The notes beneath the pieces were generated by a model that did not search any database, had not been told where the DNA came from, and saw nothing but the letters and a program-made list of their open reading frames with translations. Source: Chloroflexia bacterium (GTDB taxonomy: Bacteria > Chloroflexota > Chloroflexia > QHBQ01 > JADMIH01). Taken from it: 11,593 bases of DNA. Shown here piece after piece: positions 6,729 to 11,593 of the stretch (position 1 is its first letter; the number at the start of each line of letters is the position of its first letter). Location: positions 1-11,593 of the forward strand of contig JAICKM010000146.1 of assembly GCA_025927935.1 (NCBI GenBank), in the 5' to 3' direction. Made by a program: the position numbers and the translations under genes.

Positions 6729-7468
6729 CCCGCGGCCTCCACGCGGGGCGTGAGGGCATAGATGTACAGCATCTCCATCCAGAGGTCGCGGCGGGCGACC
6801 TCGGCGATGCGCCAACCGGGAGCGGTGAGCCGGGCCAGGATCGCGGGCACATCGGCGGCGTCGCCCAGCACAACCAGGATGCGCCCGCCCGGCGCGAGGA
6901 GCGCGCCCGCCTCTGCCGCGAAGCGGTCCAGCCACTCGTACTGCGGGCCGCCCAGGAAAGCGGCGTCGGCCAGGGTCTGCGGGGTACCTCGAAAGTAGGG
7001 TGGATTGCAGACGATCAGGTCGAACCGCTCGCCCGCGACCGGCGCGAACAGGTCACCCGCGCGTACAGCTACGCGGCCCTGTAGCCCGTAATGGCGGGCG
7101 TTGCCCGCGGCGCAGGCCACGGCGGCGGGATTGATGTCCACCGCGACCACCTGCCCGGCCCCCGCCCGCGCCGCGGCGATGGCGGCCACGCCGCTGCCCG
7201 TGCCCATATCGAGTACGCGTCCGCGTGGCGACACCACACCGGGCCGCGCCAGGTAGCCGGCCAGAAAGCCGCTGGTGAAGTGCATACCCGGATTGAACAC
7301 CGCCCGATCCACGTACAGGCGCAGCCCGGCCACCCGCGCCCAGCGCGGCGGCTCGCTATCGGGCCGGAAGCGCCGGTAGCGCCAGGCCAACCCGCGCTTC
7401 AGCACACGCCCCGCCGCACGTTTCCACCAGGGCCGCCCAGGCAGCGCCGCGATCACTCTGTTCTGCAT
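6725..7468 (-). CDS. SAM-dependent methyltransferase with NPPY motif (HemK/PrmC-like fold)
   Basis: A 247-residue class I methyltransferase. The basic N terminus (about 1-45) is followed by VLDMGTGSGVAAI (85-97), AVDINPAAV (109-117) with D111 as ribose-binding acid, and FDLIVCNPPYF (149-159). NPPY is motif IV of enzymes that methylate a planar nitrogen, such as the glutamine of release factors (PrmC) or RNA and DNA bases, rather than a hydroxyl. At 247 residues it lacks the usual N-terminal helical domain of PrmC, so a distinct substrate is likely. ATG 7468 is preceded by a good promoter with its -10 only 7 bases away, so the mRNA seems leaderless; the longer frame to 7591 is translated repeat DNA. 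It heads the operon and overlaps the GT39-like start by four bases. Confidence 0.85.
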   Translation of the reverse strand: MQNRVIAALPGRPWWKRAAGRVLKRGLAWRYRRFRPDSEPPRWARVAGLRLYVDRAVFNPGMHFTSGFLAGYLARPGVVSPRGRVLDMGTGSGVAAIAAARAGAGQVVAVDINPAAVACAAGNARHYGLQGRVAVRAGDLFAPVAGERFDLIVCNPPYFRGTPQTLADAAFLGGPQYEWLDRFAAEAGALLAPGGRILVVLGDAADVPAILARLTAPGWRIAEVARRDLWMEMLYIYALTPRVEAAG

Positions 7469-7475
7469 ACGCGCG

Positions 7476-7504
7476 ATGATACGGCACGGGCCGCTTGCGG
7501 TCAA
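7476..7504 (-). promoter_or_regulatory. Promoter of the main operon, probably leaderless
   Basis: On the minus strand, TTGACC (7504-7499), a 17-base spacer and TATCAT (7481-7476). Seven bases separate the -10 from ATG 7468, so the transcript should begin at or within a base of the start codon. There is no room for a Shine-Dalgarno sequence. Confidence 0.65.
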
Positions 7505-7510
7505 GTGAGA

Positions 7511-7651
7511 CGAGTGGTCAGTGGGCAGTGGGCAGTAACGGATGAAACTGTCATTCTGAGCGCAGCGAAGAATCTCCGTCTCGTACCCCAACAGCCGAGA
7601 CTCTTCGCTGCGCTCAGAGTGACAAGCTTATCCGTCACTGATGACCACTCG
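7511..7651. mobile_element. MITE-like imperfect palindrome
   Basis: A 141-base imperfect inverted repeat. The ends are CGAGTGGTCA and its complement (7511-7520, 7642-7651). The core arms of 28 bases (7549-7576 and 7597-7624) pair at 26 positions around a 20-base loop and contain TCTGAGCGCAGCGAAGA. ACGGAT/ATCCGT adds further pairing between ends and core. The left arm carries three extra heptamers. Sequences of the TCATTCTGAGCGCAGCGAAG type are, to my recollection, widespread dispersed repeats in Chloroflexota and other phyla. No transposase gene and no clear target duplication is visible, so a MITE or REP-like element moved in trans is the best reading. Confidence 0.75.
7514..7534. repeat. 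Tandem heptamer GTGGTCA/GTGGGCA x3
   Basis: Three units: GTGGTCA, GTGGGCA, GTGGGCA. They lie in the left arm of the palindromic element and have no full counterpart in the right arm, as if expanded after the palindrome formed. They belong to the same family as 5704-5738 read on the other strand. Confidence 0.85.
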
Positions 7652-7657
7652 CCCCGG

Positions 7658-7686
7658 TTGACACGCGCGGCGGCGTCCCGTAAACT
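7658..7686 (+). promoter_or_regulatory. Promoter of the plus-strand GT4 gene, probably leaderless
   Basis: TTGACA (7658-7663), a 17-base spacer and TAAACT (7681-7686). Only 7 bases separate the -10 from ATG 7694, so transcription should start on or next to the start codon. No Shine-Dalgarno is present. It mirrors the promoter at 7476-7504 on the other side of the palindromic element. Confidence 0.65.
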
Positions 7687-7693
7687 CGCGGCT

Positions 7694-8884
7694 ATGCGAG
7701 TGGCGATGTTGATGGCCGCGGCAGGGAGCCGGGTGGGCGGGCTGGAGACGATTGCGCGCGAGTTCGCGGCGGCGCTGGCGGCGCGCGGGCACACGGTGAC
7801 GCTGGTGACGGGGGCGGGGCCAGGAGCGCGGTTGCATCCCGATCTGCGAGACGGGCGAGCGCCGTACCGGGTATGCACCGTGCCGATGCTGGGGCAGGGA
7901 TTGTGGCCCGCGCGACTGCTGGCGCGGCAGCGCGGCGTCCATCCGTCCATTGTCGAGGCGCGCACCTTCTGGGCCGTAGTCCGGCGGCATCCCGCGGTAT
8001 GGCGCGAGTTGCAGAGCAGCCAGGTCATCTCGGCGTTCTTTGAAGTCGAGGCGGTGGCCGCGTCGCGCGAACTGGCCGTGCCGGTCGTCTACTACTATCC
8101 GGGGGCCATCGACGCCCGGCGGCTGGCGCGGGGCCGCTTCGCGCGCCTGGTGGCGATCAGCCGGCTGGTCGCCGATCACTACGTGGGGATACAGGCCACG
8201 CTGGACCTGCCGCCGATCAGCGGCGTGGTGCTGCCCGGCATCCGCGCCGAGTGGGTCGCCGCCGGCCCGGCGCCGGGCGTGACCGCCGACCCGCCGGAGG
8301 CAATCTTCACCGGGCGCCTCGATTGGCCGGGGCCGAAGCGCGCCGAAAAGCTGGTGGCGTGGTGGCCGCACGTGCTGGCGGCGGTGCCGGGCGCCTGTCT
8401 CACTCTCGTCGGGGACGGCACGCAGCGAGCGGCGTTGCAGCAAGCGGTGGCCGCAACCGGGCTAGCGGGCGTAGTGGACTTGCCCGGCGCGCTACCCCAT
8501 GACGCGTTGCCGGATCGTCTGCGCGCGGCAAGCCTCTACGTCTTTCCTTCGCAGTCGGAGACCTTCGGCATCGCGCCGCTGGAGGCGCTGGCGGCGGGGC
8601 TGCCCGTACTGGCCTCCGACATCCCCGCGCTGCGCGAGAGCCTGGGCGACGCCGCCTGGCGCCTGCCGGTGGACGACGATGCCGCCTGGATCGCCGCGCT
8701 GATCCGGCTGCTGCGCGACCCGGCGCTGCGCTTGCAGTGGGCGGCGCGCGGCCCGGCGCACGCCCGCGGGTTCACCTGGGCCGCGCAGGCCGCCGCTTAC
8801 GAGACCCATTTGCTCGCCGCCGCCGGGTTGGAGTCCGGCGACTCGGCGGCGCGGACGGCGCGGCGCAACGCCCACCAGGTGTAG
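7694..8884 (+). CDS. GT4-family glycosyltransferase
   Basis: A 396-residue retaining GT-B glycosyltransferase. The N-terminal domain starts RVAMLMAAAG and has the glycine loop VGGLETIAREFA (14-25). The C-terminal domain begins near AIFTGRLDW (203-211), with LTLVGDGTQ (236-244) and a canonical E-x7-E in SETFGIAPLEALAAGLPVL, E289 and E297, for donor binding. ATG 7694 fits the family N terminus and the promoter 7 bases upstream; ATG 7706 is a less likely alternative. The open frame extends far upstream to 7091, but that part is antisense to the NPPY methyltransferase and runs through repeat DNA, so it is excluded. The last 88 bases overlap the flippase gene tail to tail. Presumably it adds a sugar to the same glycan; specificity unknown. 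Confidence 0.93.
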   Translation: MRVAMLMAAAGSRVGGLETIAREFAAALAARGHTVTLVTGAGPGARLHPDLRDGRAPYRVCTVPMLGQGLWPARLLARQRGVHPSIVEARTFWAVVRRHPAVWRELQSSQVISAFFEVEAVAASRELAVPVVYYYPGAIDARRLARGRFARLVAISRLVADHYVGIQATLDLPPISGVVLPGIRAEWVAAGPAPGVTADPPEAIFTGRLDWPGPKRAEKLVAWWPHVLAAVPGACLTLVGDGTQRAALQQAVAATGLAGVVDLPGALPHDALPDRLRAASLYVFPSQSETFGIAPLEALAAGLPVLASDIPALRESLGDAAWRLPVDDDAAWIAALIRLLRDPALRLQWAARGPAHARGFTWAAQAAAYETHLLAAAGLESGDSAARTARRNAHQV

Positions 8885-10134
8885 GCCGCCCCGGCTACCC
8901 GGCTGCCCAGCCGCGCGGCGGCGGCGCCGAACCCGCCAGAACCGGGGATGAGCAGCCACCCCACCCCGCCCAGCACCGCCACGCGCAGCCAATCGGATGC
9001 CGCCAGCACACGGGGCCGGTTGAGCGGGAATGCGACCAGGAAGAGCGAACTGGTAACGAGGTCAAACAGGACGACGGCGAGGAGCGCGAGGAACAGACCG
9101 CCCGCTCCCGTGTAGCGCGCGCCGTAGAGCAGAACGATCAATGGCTGGGCCAGGAACGCCGCCCCGCCGAGGCCCACAGCCAGGATGAGCGCCCCGCGCA
9201 GCACCTGGCGCGTGTAGCCGCGCACGGCGGTTGCGCCGGCCAACCGGCTGGCGCGGGGCATCAGCACGGTGATCAAGCTCTGGTTCAGGGTGTCCAGCCG
9301 CATGGCCAGGGTCAGGGCCACTGAGTAGACGCCGACCACACCGGGACTTGCCAGCCGCCCCAGCAGGATCACGTCGCCCTGCCCGGCCAGGATCGAGCCG
9401 AAAGTCGAGACCACCATCCACTTGCTGAAGCCGATCAGCTCGCGGGCCACGCTCGCGCCCGGCAAGTCCGCTACGCGCGGCAGGCGCCAGGGCAGCCAGG
9501 CGGCGGGCAGCAGCAACCAGGCCGGCAGCGTGCTCACCACAGGCAGCACGACGTTCCAGGCGATGAGCGTGCCCAGGTCGAGCCGGCCCAGCCATAACAA
9601 TGCGAGGATACCGGCCAGGGTAATCGCCGCGTTCAGCACCCCGGCCACGCCCGTCCGCCCGAAGCGCGCCAGGCCCACCAGCACCGTACCGGGATAGCTG
9701 CTGATGCCCAGGCTGATCAACGTGGCAAACGCCAGTTGCAAATAGGGCGTGAGCGCCGGGTAGCCGAGTACGTCGCGCGCCAGGGGTGCGGCCAGTAGGA
9801 TGGTGACCCCGGCCACTATGGTGCCGCCCGCAAGCCGCAGCAGCAGGTAGGTCCGCGCCACGGCGAGCGCCCGCGCCGGGTTCGTCACGCTGTACTGGGC
9901 GATGAACTTGATCGCGGTATAGGTCAGCCCGGCATCGGCCAGCGTGCCGCAAATGGTCACCGTCGCCATCACCAGGCCAAAGCGCCCGAAGTCGTCCGGC
10001 CCCAGCACGCGTGCCGAGAGGACGTTACCCGCCAGCGCAATTAGCATCTGCACCCAGCGCCCGCCGAGCGTGATGAGCAGATCGCGCACCACCTGACGGC
10101 GCGCGAGAACACGGAGAGCCGGGAAGCGCGGCAT
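8797..10134 (-). CDS. Wzx/RfbX-type polysaccharide flippase
   Basis: A polytopic membrane protein of 445 residues, the usual size for the MOP-superfamily O-antigen/exopolysaccharide flippases that carry undecaprenyl-linked repeat units across the inner membrane. Family hallmarks are SARVLGPDDFGRFG (40-53) after the first helix, DVILLGRLASPGVVGVYSVA (254-273), and LYGARYTGAG (336-345) late in the protein. About 12 hydrophobic segments can be counted. The start is ATG 10134, six bases after the GT2 gene's stop, with GGGAG 11-12 bases upstream inside that gene; the two are evidently cotranscribed. The C-terminal tail (about 425-445) is encoded in the 88 bases shared with the convergent GT4 gene and is probably not conserved. 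No Wzy polymerase is nearby in the window. Confidence 0.92.
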   Translation of the reverse strand: MPRFPALRVLARRQVVRDLLITLGGRWVQMLIALAGNVLSARVLGPDDFGRFGLVMATVTICGTLADAGLTYTAIKFIAQYSVTNPARALAVARTYLLLRLAGGTIVAGVTILLAAPLARDVLGYPALTPYLQLAFATLISLGISSYPGTVLVGLARFGRTGVAGVLNAAITLAGILALLWLGRLDLGTLIAWNVVLPVVSTLPAWLLLPAAWLPWRLPRVADLPGASVARELIGFSKWMVVSTFGSILAGQGDVILLGRLASPGVVGVYSVALTLAMRLDTLNQSLITVLMPRASRLAGATAVRGYTRQVLRGALILAVGLGGAAFLAQPLIVLLYGARYTGAGGLFLALLAVVLFDLVTSSLFLVAFPLNRPRVLAASDWLRVAVLGGVGWLLIPGSGGFGAAAARLGSRVAGAAYTWWALRRAVRAAESPDSNPAAASKWVS

Positions 10135-10140
10135 CAGCGA

Positions 10141-11064
10141 TCAGGTCTCCCGCTGGGGGTACAGGGATCGCCCCGGCGCCCAGGCGCGCAGAGCGGCCTG
10201 GAGGGTCCGCCGGTTCCACAACCCCAACCCCAACGTGGCGCGAACGTGGCGACGCGCAGCGGCCCGCTCGCCGGACTCTAGATAGAACCGGGCCAGCTTC
10301 AGGTGGACATTGGCGAGCCCGCGCCGTCCCCGCGCCCGTGTCGCCGCCGGCAGGTCGGGATGAGCCGCCAGGAAGTCGCCGACGATGTGGATGTAGTCGC
10401 TTAGCGGCAATTCCCGCGCGGCGCGCGAAGTCCGCCCGGCATGCTCGCGCAGCAGCACCAGCACCTCCGGGATGTAACTGGCCGGGTAGCGCGCGGCCAG
10501 GCGGATCGTCAGTTCGTGGTCCTCGTTCATGCGCAGGTCCGCAAAGCCACCCACGGCCTCGAAGGCCGCCCGCCGCACCAGCAGAGTGCTTGACACGATA
10601 CGTGGCTCCTCCAGGATGTCGCCCAGGATGGCGCCGTTATAGTCCGTAGCGGGATCGAGGCAGGGTCCCTCGATCAAGCCCTGCTCGTCAAAGCGCTGGA
10701 GGTTACAGAAGGCGAATCCCGCCGCGGGCGCGGCCGCTAACGCCGCAAGCTGGCGCGCCAGGCGCGCGGGCCGCCACAGGTCGTCCGAGTCGAGGAAGGC
10801 CACCAGCGGCGCGCTGGTGGCCGCGAACCCCTGGTTGCGGGCGAGGCTGCGCCGATTCTGATGCGGACCGGGGAAGAACCGGATCGGCGCGCCCTGGGCC
10901 GCGAACTCGGCGACCACCCGCGCCGTCTCGTCCGTCGAGCCGTCGTCGACGACGACGATCTCCTGGACGGGCACGGTCTGGACCAGCACACTCTCCAGCG
11001 CGGCCTGCAACAACGCGGCGCGATTATAGGTGGGGATGACCACCCCGACCGGTTCGCCTACCAT
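10141..11064 (-). CDS. GT2-family glycosyltransferase
   Basis: An inverting GT-A glycosyltransferase of 307 residues, cytoplasmic or peripheral. It shows VGVVIPTYNRAALLQAAL (6-23), VVVDDGSTDET (38-48), where D40-D41 bind the nucleotide, FLDSDD (90-95) as the metal-binding DxD region, and MNEDHELTIRLA (179-190), where E181-D182 form the catalytic ED motif. The C-terminal part after about 210 is helical and Arg/Ala-rich. I chose ATG 11064 because the family core begins immediately after it and AGGGAGAGG lies just upstream; the longer frame to 11226 crosses the promoter. It is followed after six bases by the flippase, so the two probably form an operon that supplies and exports a glycan intermediate. 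Confidence 0.93.
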   Translation of the reverse strand: MVGEPVGVVIPTYNRAALLQAALESVLVQTVPVQEIVVVDDGSTDETARVVAEFAAQGAPIRFFPGPHQNRRSLARNQGFAATSAPLVAFLDSDDLWRPARLARQLAALAAAPAAGFAFCNLQRFDEQGLIEGPCLDPATDYNGAILGDILEEPRIVSSTLLVRRAAFEAVGGFADLRMNEDHELTIRLAARYPASYIPEVLVLLREHAGRTSRAARELPLSDYIHIVGDFLAAHPDLPAATRARGRRGLANVHLKLARFYLESGERAAARRHVRATLGLGLWNRRTLQAALRAWAPGRSLYPQRET

Positions 11065-11138
11065 ATCCTCTCCCTTACGCCGCCTGCCGCGCCCGCGTCG
11101 CGCGAACGGTCCGCGCCATAGGCACGTCAATCTAGTCC

Positions 11139-11167
11139 AGTATAGCCAGCGCACCCCGGCGGCACAA
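11139..11167 (-). promoter_or_regulatory. Promoter of the GT2-flippase operon
   Basis: On the minus strand, TTGTGC (11167-11162), a 17-base spacer and TATACT (11144-11139). Transcription should start near 11132, giving a leader of about 67 bases with a Shine-Dalgarno before ATG 11064. The -35 is imperfect, which would fit a need for an activator at the adjacent repeats. Confidence 0.55.
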
Positions 11168-11172
11168 GGGGG

Positions 11173-11198
11173 GCCAATCGGGAGCCAATCGCCCGATT
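11173..11198. promoter_or_regulatory. GCCAATCG direct repeats, possible regulator site
   Basis: Two exact GCCAATCG copies (11173-11180 and 11184-11191) start 11 bases apart, about one helical turn. They overlap an inverted repeat, AATCGGG (11176-11182) with CCCGATT (11192-11198). The site lies just upstream of the minus-strand -35 and 35 bases from the plus-strand -35, well placed to control both divergent genes. The binding protein is unknown. Confidence 0.4.
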
Positions 11199-11232
11199 CC
11201 GGCCGGTTGTATACCCTTTGTGCCATGTGTAG

Positions 11233-11261
11233 TTGCAGTTAAACACGAATTAGGCTACAAT
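11233..11261 (+). promoter_or_regulatory. Promoter of the GAF-domain gene
   Basis: TTGCAG (11233-11238), a 17-base spacer and TACAAT (11256-11261). The start should fall near 11268, leaving a leader of about 20 bases with GGAG (11274-11277) ten bases before ATG 11288. Confidence 0.6.
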
Positions 11262-11287
11262 CATCTCAGTCATGGAGAATACGTATC

Positions 11288-11593
11288 ATGTCTCAGCTTG
11301 AAGCGGCCATACCGGAAACCTCGCCCCTGCCCGAAGCCTCGCCCCATGAACCCCACGAGCGCGTGCTCGTCGGGGAGCCGCCGACCCATCCGGCGACCGG
11401 CTTCGAGATCCTGACCGAAATCGCCTGTACCATTAACTCGGTGCTCGATCTCGACAAGCTCTACTGGGTGATCTACGAACAGTGCTCGCGGGTGCTGGAA
11501 ACCGAGAACTTCTGGATCGGGCGCTACACCGACGGCGATACCGTCCAGGCCGTGCTCTGGTTCTACCAGGGCGAACAGATCGTGCCGCACGGC
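11288..11593 (+). CDS. GAF-domain protein, N-terminal part (cut by the window edge)
   Basis: The frame is open from ATG 11288 to the last base, 102 codons, with no stop. Residues 1-38 are Pro/Glu-rich and probably disordered. From about residue 39, GFEILTEIACTINSVLDLDK followed by LYWVIYEQCSRVLETENFWIGRY (58-80) matches the opening helix and first strands of a GAF domain. Such domains sense small ligands or light and are usually joined to a histidine kinase, GGDEF, phosphatase or further GAF module, which here would lie beyond the window. GGAG ten bases upstream and a good promoter support the start. An overlapping ATG at 11272 stops after nine codons. It is divergent from the GT2-flippase operon and could regulate it, but this is only inference from position. 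Confidence 0.8.
   Translation, partial: MSQLEAAIPETSPLPEASPHEPHERVLVGEPPTHPATGFEILTEIACTINSVLDLDKLYWVIYEQCSRVLETENFWIGRYTDGDTVQAVLWFYQGEQIVPHG

Noticed and set aside
6729..6935. N-terminal extension of the GT39-like gene
   Set aside because: It is Arg/Gly/Pro-rich shadow sequence of the overlapping methyltransferase. ATG 6728 has GGAGG at the right distance and begins a membrane helix.
7469..7591. N-terminal extension of the NPPY methyltransferase
   Set aside because: It translates repeat DNA (EILRCAQND...) and crosses the promoter at 7476-7504.
7549..7624. Palindrome as a bidirectional transcription terminator
   Set aside because: The genes on both sides are transcribed away from it, and the promoters lie outside the element, so no known transcript runs into it; there is also no T run.
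7091..7693. Upstream extension of the plus-strand GT4 frame (597 residues in all)
   Set aside because: The extension is antisense to the NPPY methyltransferase and then translates the palindromic element, giving peptides such as VILSAAKNL that are typical of repeat DNA. Family homology starts at ATG 7694.
11065..11226. N-terminal extension of the GT2 gene
   Set aside because: It crosses the predicted promoter and repeats, and the GT2 core starts right after ATG 11064.

Overview
The window reads as a GC-rich bacterial chromosome segment. The combination of high GC, heptanucleotide repeats and a palindromic element built on TCATTCTGAGCGCAGCGAAG suggests Chloroflexota, but this is inference and no phylogenetic marker gene is present. 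Nearly everything belongs to a cell-surface glycan locus: four glycosyltransferases of the GT4/GT2 type, one polytopic GT-C (family 39-like) transferase, three class I SAM methyltransferases and one Wzx-type flippase. A GAF-domain protein, probably a sensor, starts at the right edge and is cut off. No Wzy polymerase, chain-length regulator or priming phosphoglycosyltransferase is visible, so the locus is probably longer than the window.

Layout. Bases 1-17 look like sequencing-adapter remnant, so this is probably a contig end. A DUF1972-type GT4 gene follows on the minus strand (84-1235), then a 675-base gap of partly lower GC with a very good minus-strand promoter and several dyads but no convincing gene. 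From 7468 leftwards runs a tight minus-strand operon: NPPY methyltransferase, GT39-like membrane protein, GT4, then two methyltransferases. Most junctions are 4-base stop/start overlaps. A second promoter sits over the end of the GT4 gene and can drive the last two genes separately. Bases 7469-7693 are a divergent promoter region with a 141-base imperfect palindrome lying exactly between two opposed -35 boxes; both promoters place the expected transcript start on or next to the ATG, so both divergent transcripts look leaderless. To the right is a plus-strand GT4 gene (7694-8884), which overlaps tail to tail with a minus-strand pair, GT2 then flippase (11064 to 8797). A second divergent region (11065-11287) serves the GT2 gene and the plus-strand GAF gene.

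How the genes may work together (inference): GT2 and the GT4 enzymes add sugars to a lipid-linked oligosaccharide at the inner face of the membrane, the flippase moves it across, and the GT39-like enzyme may add a sugar from a polyprenyl-phosphate donor on the outer face. One or two of the methyltransferases could methylate sugars.

The most unusual signals are not new enzymes. They are an in-frame insert of heptamer-repeat DNA inside the GT39-like gene, the palindromic element that separates the two leaderless promoters, and an abrupt switch from C-ending to G-ending codons inside the first glycosyltransferase. I did not find a convincing undescribed defence or metabolic system.
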